This document shows positions 42,657 to 51,558 of a DNA stretch of 64,000 bases, piece by piece. Source of the stretch: Flammeovirgaceae bacterium (GTDB lineage Bacteria > Bacteroidota > Bacteroidia > Cytophagales > Cyclobacteriaceae); assembly GCA_016712035.1 (NCBI GenBank), contig JADJRT010000012.1, forward strand, positions 62,001 through 126,000, written 5' to 3'. Numbering within the stretch: position 1 is the first letter of the stretch; every line of letters begins with the position of its first letter. The translations under genes were made by a program, and so were the position numbers. Below the pieces are notes generated by a model. It worked only from the letters and a program-made list of their open reading frames with translations, was not told the DNA's origin and did no database searches.

Positions 42657-44645
42657 TTAACGAATAACAACCTTGGTGCTTTTCCAGTAGTTGTTATGTA
42701 ACGTGCGTAAAAGATATAAGCCGGGTGTAGGATTACGGATCGAAATCCGGGTGCCATCATTAACCTGCTCGGTTTCAATGGGAACTATTCTTCCCGTTAC
42801 ATCAAATAGTTTTACGTCATGTGCAACCATTGAAGTATAAAACACGCCTTCACCAGGATTTGGATAAACAGACACAACGGGTTGTTCCATCACATTGGAT
42901 ATGGTGCCGCCATTCCCTTTACCAAAAATTGGCCGGATCATTAAACTCCCATTTAACAAAGTGTTCTGAACCCATGAGCCATTGATGTTTGAATAGATCC
43001 TGTCACCTGAATCGGTGTTCTTATCCAGTCCCACCGCGATAATGGCTGAAGAGGTTTGTTCCCATCCAATGTAGAACTTGTCCTTTACACCAATGGGCTC
43101 AACAAGTGGAATGCGCCAGAATTTGTTTTGCGTGTTTCGTTGAATGGGAATATTACCTTGAACAAGTATGTCAGAAACGTTGTTGGTAAGATCTTTCAGA
43201 ATTTTGAATTGAATGATCTGACTTGATTCATCACCAAAGCGAGGAAAATAAATATCGACCGCTACGAGCGTATCTGAGGCATCCGTTCTCATCGTAAACT
43301 CATAGGCAAGTTGCGCCCCGGGTTGATTCAGTCCGGCACCATACTCTGCTTTGCCGTCATCATAAGCATAAAAATTAGAGAGCAAATAGGTGGCACTTAA
43401 ACTATCATTATTTTTAAAGGTAATGGGATTAAATACATCAAAGTCATAATCTCCTTCTGTAGGGGTTTTAATTTTATCGTCTCCCGTATCGAATCCAACC
43501 GTTAACTTAATATGAATAGAATCAGCAGTGGCATCAAAGGTTAAAGGATCTGGAATAGTTTGCAGTGTTACAACACGATTTTGATTGAAGGTTAGTTCAC
43601 TCCCGATGTTAACATTGATATCGAGCGGGGTTGTAAGTACAACCGGAGTATCAGTACCTTTTACCATCGTGATAATTGCCTCCGAACTATAACTCACCGG
43701 TTGTCCATTTCCAGCTACTTGATCTTGCCTCAAATTAGTAATGGATATAGATGGTTGGCTTAAGTTATCGATCGTGTTTGAAAAAAAATGGGTTACAGGC
43801 ATAGATCGATAATCTGTGAAAAGCCCTGTGAGAGGCGTGGTAATAGCACGATCGGGAAACAATGGAAATACCGGACTGGTTTGTGATTTTCCATTGTTGA
43901 TATAAATGTAATCTACCTGCCAGGTATCGTATGGGCCTGATAATCGGGCAAAGTTTTGAACGCGGAATTGAAAGTTATCAAAAAAATATTTACTGTCGGT
44001 AATTGGAATAGTGACGGCAACAAATTGTTCGCTGGATAAAGTACCATCGTTTTCTATCGACCATATTTCATCCCAGACGTTCATAGAATTTTTAAATGAA
44101 AGTGAAAGTTTGTCACCCGGATCAGGTGCTTCGCCATTTCCTTTAAACTCATAAAAAAATGTCATGGCAATGCTAGCTTGTTGAGCCGGATCAACCAGGT
44201 CCATGCGTATGGGTGTCGAAATCAATTTATCGGCATAACCTTTAGCGAGAATATCATTTACATTGTAGGGCTTTCCTAACGAATCGAGCCCATCGAACGT
44301 AGCAACATTGAGTGAAGGGGGATTGATTCCCATACCCTCATTAACCCACACAGATTGGCCCGTACTGCCAAAGCGTGGGATCTGCATATCCATTACGGAT
44401 GCTTGAAAAATCATCCCAGAAAGGAAGAGTATTGGAGTTATATCCTGCGTGCGTGCGTTGTAATATTTAGACGCTGAAAATTCCTTTTGAATAGGCACCA
44501 TCACAAACTGACAAACGCCACCAATGGAGAATGTTAAAAGCAGAATAGTGTAAACTATCCGATTCACAGGATTGATGTTAGTTGTTAGTTTCCTCCAGTT
44601 CTTCGCCATCCGTTTCTTCGTCTTCTGTTTCTTCAGGCTCAACAA
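42657..44645 (-). CDS. Secreted protein with T9SS type A sorting domain
   Basis: The likely start is the internal ATG at 44607-44609 (MAKNWRKLTT...), overlapping the PASTA gene end by about 30 bp. A signal-like helix follows (IVYTILLLTFSIGGVCQF). The mature part is beta-rich. The C-terminus VSVYPNPGEGVFYTS, VKLFDVTGRIV, GLYLLRTLHNN and STKVVIR is a T9SS type A sorting domain. The rest matches no family I recognise. It lies downstream of ddl and the PASTA gene in one direction. Confidence 0.8.
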   Translation of the reverse strand: MLSLKKQKTKKRMAKNWRKLTTNINPVNRIVYTILLLTFSIGGVCQFVMVPIQKEFSASKYYNARTQDITPILFLSGMIFQASVMDMQIPRFGSTGQSVWVNEGMGINPPSLNVATFDGLDSLGKPYNVNDILAKGYADKLISTPIRMDLVDPAQQASIAMTFFYEFKGNGEAPDPGDKLSLSFKNSMNVWDEIWSIENDGTLSSEQFVAVTIPITDSKYFFDNFQFRVQNFARLSGPYDTWQVDYIYINNGKSQTSPVFPLFPDRAITTPLTGLFTDYRSMPVTHFFSNTIDNLSQPSISITNLRQDQVAGNGQPVSYSSEAIITMVKGTDTPVVLTTPLDINVNIGSELTFNQNRVVTLQTIPDPLTFDATADSIHIKLTVGFDTGDDKIKTPTEGDYDFDVFNPITFKNNDSLSATYLLSNFYAYDDGKAEYGAGLNQPGAQLAYEFTMRTDASDTLVAVDIYFPRFGDESSQIIQFKILKDLTNNVSDILVQGNIPIQRNTQNKFWRIPLVEPIGVKDKFYIGWEQTSSAIIAVGLDKNTDSGDRIYSNINGSWVQNTLLNGSLMIRPIFGKGNGGTISNVMEQPVVSVYPNPGEGVFYTSMVAHDVKLFDVTGRIVPIETEQVNDGTRISIRNPTPGLYLLRTLHNNYWKSTKVVIR

Positions 44646-45414
44646 AACCTTTAGGCCCTATCCACAAGTCAACGGGATCACCTACGCGCACGGAATCACC
44701 GGCTAATGGATATTGTTTATAAACGAATGGCTCCATGCCCGTAGTATCTATGCCTACCGGGATTTGAATAGTACCGAGGTGCAAGTTCCAACCCATAAGT
44801 TTAAACTTGGCTGTTTCGAGTGCGTCTCCCAAAAGGTTTCCAATTTTAAAATCGGCTAGTCCATTGCCATCGCCTACGACTAAATCGATGATGGCACCTT
44901 TGGTTATACGGGTACCGGGTTCAATTTTTTTTCCTTCGTACCGCATTTCCTTTACCAGATTTCGAAAGGGGCTGGGTTCATAATAAATGCGGCCTCGTTT
45001 TAGCTCAATGCTTTTTAAAACTACTTCGGCATTCACCAGAGATCGATCTACCAAATCGGGGATGGGTAAAGTAGGCGGGGTGATCCGATTGAGCGATACA
45101 TAAATAACCCGGTTGATTTTTACCTGCGACCCAGCCTGTGGAAATTGCCGTAATACAGCTAAGGGCGGATACTCGGAGGAATAAGCAGAATCATTAACCG
45201 TATATCGAAGATCATGTTGTGTTAAAAATGTTTCCAGTTCTTCCAGATTCATGCCTTTGAGTTCGGGCACCGTAATGGACTCGCCATGATTTGTAACAGC
45301 CGGTAGATAGATATAAAAATATACGATGGCGATTATAAAAATTGTACTGAGTGTGATACCTAGACTAATCAGTAAACCACCTAACGAACTACTTTTAAAA
45401 AAACTAAACTTCAT
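44578..45414 (-). CDS. PASTA-domain membrane protein
   Basis: This 278-aa protein has one membrane helix (residues 14-36) and three PASTA domains: ITVPELKGMNLEELETFL, LPIPDLVDRSLVNAEVVL, and DFKIGNLLGDALETAKFKLM, each with the VGDPVDLWIG-type final strand. The C-terminus is acidic (EETEDEETDGEELEE). It starts 3 bp after ddl, so the two are co-transcribed. PASTA proteins bind cell-wall fragments in Gram-positives; in Bacteroidota the role is uncertain, but the ddl link points to peptidoglycan. Confidence 0.85.
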   Translation of the reverse strand: MKFSFFKSSSLGGLLISLGITLSTIFIIAIVYFYIYLPAVTNHGESITVPELKGMNLEELETFLTQHDLRYTVNDSAYSSEYPPLAVLRQFPQAGSQVKINRVIYVSLNRITPPTLPIPDLVDRSLVNAEVVLKSIELKRGRIYYEPSPFRNLVKEMRYEGKKIEPGTRITKGAIIDLVVGDGNGLADFKIGNLLGDALETAKFKLMGWNLHLGTIQIPVGIDTTGMEPFVYKQYPLAGDSVRVGDPVDLWIGPKGFVEPEETEDEETDGEELEETNN

Positions 45415-45417
45415 TTA

Positions 45418-46497
45418 TTAAAAGTTTAAAGCTGATTGATAATCCCGCACAATGCGTTTCGACTTTTCATATCGGTGTGTTGCTAACTGTGCTAATCGGG
45501 AAATTAATTCTGTAAATGAAATGCCGCGCTCTTTCCACATCATCGGAAACATGCTGGAGTTGGTAAAGCCGGGTATCGTATTGATTTCGTTCACGTAAAC
45601 ATCTCCCTTTTCAGTGAGAAATAAATCTACTCGGGAGAAATCTTCACATCCGAGTGCCTGATAGGCGCGTATAGAGATTGACCTTATTTTTTCTGCACTT
45701 TCCAAATCCATTTTGGCTGGCACATCAATAGAAACAGCTGCCCCATCTACGTACTTGGCATCGAAAGTATAAAACTCATACTTGCTGCTGATAATAATTT
45801 CACCCGGCATGGAAGCCTGGGCCGGAGCATTGCCTAGTATGGCGCATTCAATCTCTCTTCCTGAAATAAACTCTTCAAACAAAACGCAATCATCGTATCG
45901 GTACGATTCTTTTAAGGCTTCAGTAAACTCTTCCTTGGATTTTACTTTTGAAACGCCCACGGATGAACCCAGACTAGCGGCTTTCACCATGAATGGCAAG
46001 CCCACGTGATTTACCACCTCATCAAAAGTGAATTGTTTTTCATCTGAATAATAGGAGTAAATGAACTTGTTTACGGGCAGTCCCGCTTCCTTGAGCAGAC
46101 GCTTGGCAACCAGTTTACTCATGGACATGGCCGAACCGGCTACACCAGTACCAATCATGGGCAGATCCATCGCTTTGAGTAACCCTTGAATACTACCATC
46201 TTCACCATCGGTTCCATGTAAAACCGGAAAGACGAGGTCAACAGAAAAAGATTTCCCTGATTCGGTAATGAATGTGGGATTAGCAGGATTTAAGTGCAGC
46301 GATAATTTTTCTCCGGCTTCAATCTCTTTGGTAATATCCTGAGTTTTATACCAGGTTCCTTGAAGCGAAATGCCAATGGGTATGGGCTCAAAAAGGTTCC
46401 GATCGATATATTGAAAAATATTACGGGCCGAGTTAATAGACACTCCGTGTTCTACCGATCGGCCTCCATACAGTATGGCAATTTTCTTTTTACTCAT
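45418..46497 (-). CDS. ddl: D-alanine--D-alanine ligase
   Basis: This 359-aa ATP-grasp enzyme joins two D-Ala in the cytoplasm for peptidoglycan. The N-terminal motif is LYGGRSVEHGVSINSA, the substrate Glu is in VEHGVS, and the ATP-grasp loop is MVKAASLGSSVGVSKV. FEEFISGREIECAIL and NEINTIPGFTNSSMFP complete the metal and substrate sites. The length fits Ddl family proteins. It is intact and heads ddl-PASTA-T9SS protein. Confidence 0.92.
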   Translation of the reverse strand: MSKKKIAILYGGRSVEHGVSINSARNIFQYIDRNLFEPIPIGISLQGTWYKTQDITKEIEAGEKLSLHLNPANPTFITESGKSFSVDLVFPVLHGTDGEDGSIQGLLKAMDLPMIGTGVAGSAMSMSKLVAKRLLKEAGLPVNKFIYSYYSDEKQFTFDEVVNHVGLPFMVKAASLGSSVGVSKVKSKEEFTEALKESYRYDDCVLFEEFISGREIECAILGNAPAQASMPGEIIISSKYEFYTFDAKYVDGAAVSIDVPAKMDLESAEKIRSISIRAYQALGCEDFSRVDLFLTEKGDVYVNEINTIPGFTNSSMFPMMWKERGISFTELISRLAQLATHRYEKSKRIVRDYQSALNF

Positions 46498-46591
46498 CCG
46501 TTAAATTAATACCCCAAAGATGTTCACGTTTAACTGGATTTCCACTATGAAAGTATGTAAAATCACATAAAATCCGATAGGATTTCTCAGA

Positions 46592-49066
46592 TCAGTTACT
46601 TCCGGTAAGAAACACTTTTGATGAGCCAACCTGATTTGCAAATTGAACCCAGATAATATAAATACCTGTGCCTTGCTGATGAATATCAAAGGTGTACGTT
46701 TGATTAAGCACATCATGCAATTGATCTTCCAACACGGGCTGACCAAGCATATTATAAATCTTTAAGAACACGGTTTCTTTTTGGGTAAGATTGAAAGTAA
46801 GCTTTACCTCGGAGCCAACCCCATAGACTTCGTATTGATTTTCAATAGAAACTGGGGATAGATCGTCAGCTATATAAAATTCAACATCATCAATAAAAAG
46901 ATTATTACCACTATCGGATGTTGCCACAAAGGCTATTCGAATGTTTTCTTTTCCTGCCAAAGCATTTAAATTAAGACTTCGCCTGTCCCAATCTTCATCT
47001 TTGGTTGGAATCCACGATTGACTTGTATTGGTAGTCGATAACAAGGATCCGGACTTATCATACAATACATTGGGATACGTTTGACCACAATCATCCGAGT
47101 AGAGAATTCTCAAACGCTCATCGCCCTGCGGCTGTGTAGCATAACTAATGTCAAAGAAAACACTGGCTTCATTTGAATTACTAAAATCAAGAACCGGACT
47201 TACAATCCAGGATTCATCCCCGACAGCAACGCCACTGTAAGCCGGATAAGCAAGTGAGTATAACTTGTTTGTAGCGAAGGGTATCCACGTGGCATCATTG
47301 CCTTGACTAATTACCGGCCATTGATCCGTATAAAACTCATTAAAGTTTTGCCGCAACGGAATAACATCCCGGTAATCATTGTAGATGCTCTTCATAAAGA
47401 TGCTGTTGTTGTTAACATTCGCATCGGGAAATCCACCCGGTTCGCTTATGGTTACAACGAGTGTACTGCTTGTACTGGTGAGCGGTATCGGATTCAACGT
47501 AAAGCTTTGTTCGCTTCCCGGAGCAATAGAAATATTGGAAATAGTTTGCTGAGGTTGTGTTTGGTTATTAACACTAGTTACAGCTTTAAACGAGGTAATA
47601 AGTGTGCTGCCCAAATTCTTTACCCGAATAACCGGGTTGGGATTAGCCAGACAGGTAACCGGCCCCGGACTTACTATAGAAAGTATTGCCAGATCAATAA
47701 ACTCGTCAGTAAGCACTACAACATTATCCAGGTAAACGTCATTGCCCCAACCGTTGGTTACTTCGAAGGCAATCTGAATCTTACTGCCAACGAAAGAATT
47801 AAGAGAAATGGTTTCAGTTGTCCACTGCGTTGCGTTGGGAACAAATTGATTCGTGGTTTGAGGTGCTGTGGCTAATGCAGGTCCCAATAGATTTAAAACT
47901 TCTGTGGACGTATTGTCAAAATCACAAACGGCAGAGACTAGCACTCGTAGGCGCTCTTGATTGTTGGTACTATACATGGCGTGGGCCCGATCAAATTTGA
48001 GAAGGGCCACAGACTCAGTAGTTAAATCGAGAACGGGTGTAATCAACCGATCAACGGCTCCCTGATTTTCATAGTCGTAGCAATTTACATACATCGCATT
48101 GCCATTACTCGAGGTATTTTTAATTGCCCATTGAATATTGTTGTCCGGATTGTTCCGACTCCAGTTTGCGGGAATGGAATTAAATACTTCGGTGATGGGT
48201 AAGGTACCACTGGCCGGGATCGTTGAACTAATAGTTAGGTAATCATTTGTTGTGCGCTCGTCCGTTCCACCATTAACCGATAGCACATCAAACTCATAAT
48301 TTGCTGAACCCGAAGGTTGCGATACCGGATTAAAGGCTACGGTTGTTATCGCCAGATTGGTGAGATTCAATACCACGTCCTTGGTTTCAACAACAACGGC
48401 ATTTACTTTAAGCTGAAGTTGCGCTGAAGTTGCAGTGGAAGTCCCTAAGTTTTGAATTTCCAGACTGGGGATAACCGATCCGCCACAAGTAACTCCGGGT
48501 GAAAGGATTTTGCGAAGTGCAAGGTCGTTAGCCAAAGGAGGAGGCGATTCGTCACCAATAGAATTGCGTAAACTAAATCTGCGTGGGCTATTATCAAGTA
48601 CAACAATTGCTCTTGAAAATTGCCCCTGTGTAAAGAGGTTCATGCACGCATCATCGGTGTAGTCCATGTAGTTCATGAACATATCATTCGAACTGCAGGA
48701 CGCGCGCGGGTTGGTAGGGCACTGGCCAGAATAATCACCTGCCTGATTAGGCGTGTCATTTACGTAATCTGTTCCACTACACGAGGTTCCATCATCACCC
48801 CAGATGTGGCGCAACCCAAAAAAATGCCCGGTCTCATGCGTAGCCGTTCTTCCATGGTCGTAATCAGTTAGGAGACTAAAACTGCCCAACCCTTCAAAGT
48901 TGGAACCGAAAGCTGCATAATGAACAATGGTGCCATCGGTGAGTCGATCGTCAGGTGAATTTTCTAAGCCTGGAAGATTTGAAACCGGAAGTTGTGCATA
49001 CCCTAAAAACGTAGGCATGTTTATTACCCAGATATTATAATAATCTTCAGCTGCCCAATAGCTCAA
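46592..49066 (-). CDS. M43-family metalloprotease with T9SS sorting domain, main part
   Basis: The zinc site HETGHFFGLRHIWGDD (HExxHxxGxxH) with a downstream Met-turn region (MFMNYMDYTDDACMNLFT) marks a pappalysin/cytophagalysin (M43) peptidase. CARDB-like and jelly-roll domains follow, and the C-terminus VFLKIYNMLGQPVLE, GTGIYIIWVQFANQ is a T9SS type A domain. The first Met here is internal; the propeptide is in 49225-49575 and the connecting frame reads LDIEFILAKQDPYGAPTTG. The intact protein would be about 990 aa. Confidence 0.85.
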   Translation of the reverse strand: MSYWAAEDYYNIWVINMPTFLGYAQLPVSNLPGLENSPDDRLTDGTIVHYAAFGSNFEGLGSFSLLTDYDHGRTATHETGHFFGLRHIWGDDGTSCSGTDYVNDTPNQAGDYSGQCPTNPRASCSSNDMFMNYMDYTDDACMNLFTQGQFSRAIVVLDNSPRRFSLRNSIGDESPPPLANDLALRKILSPGVTCGGSVIPSLEIQNLGTSTATSAQLQLKVNAVVVETKDVVLNLTNLAITTVAFNPVSQPSGSANYEFDVLSVNGGTDERTTNDYLTISSTIPASGTLPITEVFNSIPANWSRNNPDNNIQWAIKNTSSNGNAMYVNCYDYENQGAVDRLITPVLDLTTESVALLKFDRAHAMYSTNNQERLRVLVSAVCDFDNTSTEVLNLLGPALATAPQTTNQFVPNATQWTTETISLNSFVGSKIQIAFEVTNGWGNDVYLDNVVVLTDEFIDLAILSIVSPGPVTCLANPNPVIRVKNLGSTLITSFKAVTSVNNQTQPQQTISNISIAPGSEQSFTLNPIPLTSTSSTLVVTISEPGGFPDANVNNNSIFMKSIYNDYRDVIPLRQNFNEFYTDQWPVISQGNDATWIPFATNKLYSLAYPAYSGVAVGDESWIVSPVLDFSNSNEASVFFDISYATQPQGDERLRILYSDDCGQTYPNVLYDKSGSLLSTTNTSQSWIPTKDEDWDRRSLNLNALAGKENIRIAFVATSDSGNNLFIDDVEFYIADDLSPVSIENQYEVYGVGSEVKLTFNLTQKETVFLKIYNMLGQPVLEDQLHDVLNQTYTFDIHQQGTGIYIIWVQFANQVGSSKVFLTGSN

Positions 49067-49224
49067 TGCTTTAAATACTGCATTATCGTTTATCGTCCAT
49101 ACCGACTTGGTTCCTTGTACGCGCTCAATGCCGGTGGTGGGAGCGCCATAAGGGTCTTGCTTTGCCAGAATAAATTCGATGTCCAGACTTCCGGCCGCAC
49201 TTAGAAATTCGGCTGGCGTGTTAC

Positions 49225-49575
49225 CTAAATCTGTATTTTGTCTTTTGAAATCTTTATTAAGAACATTGATTTGAGAAAGAATCTGATTATCCGAAATGTT
49301 TGTACCGGTACCAATGGCCTCCCATTATGGATTACATGAATGACAACTGGAATTTCGTAGGTGGCACTGCCGGTACGTTGTTGTTTTAATTGCTTGGTTG
49401 CGGATTGCGTTAACTTCTGATTAATCCAGTTCTCGAATTGAAGATTCTTTTCTTTATCAGGATTCGTTAGCTCCAAAAGTTTTTCATATTGTACGGTACC
49501 ACATCGTTCCTGAGCTAGCAGCGATTGCGCTAATATCATGAGAAGTGAAGAAATAAAAAGTATCTTAAATCTCAT
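49225..49575 (-). CDS. M43-family metalloprotease, N-terminal fragment
   Basis: A signal peptide (ILFISSLLMILAQSLLAQ) is followed by ERCGTVQYEKLL and the propeptide ending YEIPVVIHVIHNG, the standard lead-in to M43 catalytic domains. The frame breaks after IHNG. In the other frame TNISDNQILSQINVLNKDF, then NTDLGNTPAEFL continue towards 49066. Several indels separate the two fragments. Single gene 46592-49575. Confidence 0.8.
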   Translation of the reverse strand: MRFKILFISSLLMILAQSLLAQERCGTVQYEKLLELTNPDKEKNLQFENWINQKLTQSATKQLKQQRTGSATYEIPVVIHVIHNGRPLVPVQTFRIIRFFLKSMFLIKISKDKIQI

Positions 49576-49646
49576 GGTTTTATTAACTAGCGATACAACT
49601 TATGCAGCCGGTACGATTAAATCTGAAAAGCAAATAGGTTGTAACC

Positions 49647-49916
49647 TCAGGCCGTGGTTAAATTAACCATCTCAATCTTGGTGATTTCCGGAACAGCTCG
49701 TTTAACGGCCTCCTCAACACCTGCCTTAAACGTCATGGTAGACATAGGACAATTTCCACAAGCTCCAACGAATTCGAGTTTAAGAATATTGTTATCGGCC
49801 AGATCGAGCACCCGCACATTGCCACCATCAGCTTCCAGATATGGACGGATGCTATCCAATGCGGTCTCAACACGAGCTGTAATTTCTTCCTTATTCATGG
49901 TGGCTGGGTTGATCAT
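49647..49916 (-). CDS. NifU C-terminal-domain Fe-S protein
   Basis: This 89-aa protein is a single NifU-like domain: ALDSIRPYLEADGGNVRVLD and the cluster ligands GACGNCPMSTMTFKAGVE with C-x2-C at residues 53 and 56. Such proteins carry Fe-S clusters to apoproteins. Its start overlaps the Mrp stop by four bases, so both belong to one Fe-S delivery operon. Confidence 0.88.
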   Translation of the reverse strand: MINPATMNKEEITARVETALDSIRPYLEADGGNVRVLDLADNNILKLEFVGACGNCPMSTMTFKAGVEEAVKRAVPEITKIEMVNLTTA

Positions 49917-50806
49917 GTATTTATTTCCACTCGTTTAGTCGATTCAAATTTAGCATTTCTTATGGCAACTTGTTGTGCCACCGCTGCGGCCAATTCGGTA
50001 AAGGCAACTGAAGTTGGGCCATCCTTCAGTGCAGCTGGCAAACCGCTATCTCCGCTTTCGCGGATGCTTTGCACCAATGGAATTTGTCCTAGGAATGGAA
50101 CCTTATATTTCTCAGCCAGATTTTTGCCGCCATCCTTTCCAAAAATATAATATTTATGGTCTGGTAATTCATCCGGAGTAAAGTAGGCCATGTTTTCAAT
50201 AACACCGAGTATGGGTACATTGATTTGTGGCTGGCGAAACATCGCTAATCCTTTATTAGCATCGGCCAGCGCAACTTTTTGTGGCGTGGTAACTATTATG
50301 GCACCTGTAACGGGTACTGTTTGCACGAGTGTAAGATGAATATCGCTGGTACCGGGTGGCAAATCGATCAACAGATAATCAAGTTCACCCCAAATAGCAT
50401 CGCCAATAAATTGTTTTAGCGCAGAGGAAGCCATGGGTCCGCGCCACACCACAGCGCTATCAGCCGGTGTTAGAAATCCGATGGAAACTAACTTAACTCC
50501 GTATTGTTCAAGCGGAAGGATATAATTTTTTCCATCAATTACTTTTACCTCGGGTTGTTCGCGCTCGCAATTAAACATCACCGGAATAGAAGGACCATAA
50601 ATATCTGCATCAATCAATCCTACTTTGGCGCCAGTTTTTGCCAACGCTACTGCCAGATTACTGGTAACCGTTGATTTTCCCACGCCCCCTTTTCCGGATG
50701 CAATGGCAATAATATTTTTTACACCCGGAAGAATAGGAGCTTGATCGCGTACGCTGGTAACTGAAGATGACATCTTGATATTGATTTCAAACTCATCGCC
50801 AACCAC
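49913..50806 (-). CDS. mrp: Mrp/ApbC P-loop Fe-S carrier, main part
   Basis: This carries the deviant Walker A IASGKGGVGKSTVTSNLA, the switch GLIDADIYGPSIPVMF, and YLLIDLPPGTSDIHLTL. It loads or transfers Fe-S clusters using ATP. The usual C-terminal CxxC is not present in ENMAYFTPDELPDHKYYIFG, as in many Bacteroidota Mrp proteins. The N-terminal MIP18 domain lies upstream in another frame (50807-51007). Corrected length about 365 aa. Confidence 0.88.
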   Translation of the reverse strand: MVGDEFEINIKMSSSVTSVRDQAPILPGVKNIIAIASGKGGVGKSTVTSNLAVALAKTGAKVGLIDADIYGPSIPVMFNCEREQPEVKVIDGKNYILPLEQYGVKLVSIGFLTPADSAVVWRGPMASSALKQFIGDAIWGELDYLLIDLPPGTSDIHLTLVQTVPVTGAIIVTTPQKVALADANKGLAMFRQPQINVPILGVIENMAYFTPDELPDHKYYIFGKDGGKNLAEKYKVPFLGQIPLVQSIRESGDSGLPAALKDGPTSVAFTELAAAVAQQVAIRNAKFESTKRVEINT

Positions 50807-51007
50807 CTGACCAACAGCCTCTTCACAATCCTGTCGGATCTTCTCTTTTAATGGACAAGCCGGGTGGTGAGAACAACGGTAAAACTGACTTTTTTGTCAC
50901 CTATCGAGACATCTTTAATCATATTTAAAGAAACCAGGTCTTTTTTAAGGTCTGGGTCTTGCACGGTGGCTAGTGCATTAATTATATCGGTTTGCGTAAA
51001 GGGCATG
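50807..51007 (-). pseudogene. Mrp N-terminal MIP18/DUF59 domain, shifted frame
   Basis: The ATG at 51005-51007 starts MPFTQTDIINALATVQDPDL, KKDLVSLNMIKDVSIGDKKV, the DUF59 domain that precedes Mrp. One missing C in the run at 50862-50867 breaks it at VVLTT; with it restored the reading is TTPACPLKEKIRQDCEEAVG and joins the main part. Essential-type gene, so an error in the sequence is likely. Confidence 0.7.
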
Positions 51008-51099
51008 ATAATGATTATGTTAAAGAATGAACACGAATCCGCAATTTAGAGTGCGTTTCTCCTTAAAACAAAACTACCGGGTAACAGTTTCACTTCTTT

Positions 51100-51489
51100 G
51101 TGATGGAGCATGAGAAGATGAGTTATTCGGAATCTCTTCGCTACCTGGCAAAAAAGTATGGAGTTGAAATAAAGGAAGACAAGCAGTCGGATGAAAGTAA
51201 AGCAGCGCTGAGTGAGCGCGAAGGGCTTTACATTCTGATGAACTTTGCGAAAGATTATTATCAAACGCAATTGTTGACGAACGAGGAAGGCATGAGCATT
51301 GGCTTGAGCTATTTCCGCGAACGTGGGTTTAATGACCGCACCATCAATAAATTTGAGTTAGGGTACGCATTGAACGGTTGGGAGAATTTTAGTGAAGAGG
51401 CCATTGCCAAAGGTTACAATAAAGAGCTGCTCGAAAAAACCGGATTAATAGTAAAGAAAGAGGAGGGAACCGAAAAAGAACTCCTATGA
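51100..51489 (+). CDS. dnaG: DNA primase DnaG, fragment 1 (zinc domain missing)
   Basis: The frame begins at MEHEKMSYSESLRYLAKKYG, which in normal DnaG follows the CHC2 zinc-binding domain. It continues with the start of the catalytic core, including FRERGFNDRTINKFELGYAL. Upstream, only GNSFTSL-like codons remain; no CPFHxEK or CxxC is seen before the mrp start at 51007, leaving under 100 bp for a domain needing about 250. The 3' end of this fragment is a frameshift at 51480-51490 (KELLYDRFRGRVIFPVHN). Confidence 0.8.
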   Translation: MMEHEKMSYSESLRYLAKKYGVEIKEDKQSDESKAALSEREGLYILMNFAKDYYQTQLLTNEEGMSIGLSYFRERGFNDRTINKFELGYALNGWENFSEEAIAKGYNKELLEKTGLIVKKEEGTEKELL

Positions 51490-51558
51490 TCGCTTTCGCG
51501 GACGGGTAATTTTCCCGTACATAATATCTCAGGAAAAGTAATTGCTTTTGGTGCCCGC

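Noticed and set aside
47303..47875. 190-aa plus-strand frame opposite the M43 protease
   Set aside because: It is the complement of conserved beta-rich protease sequence and has no start context or motif.
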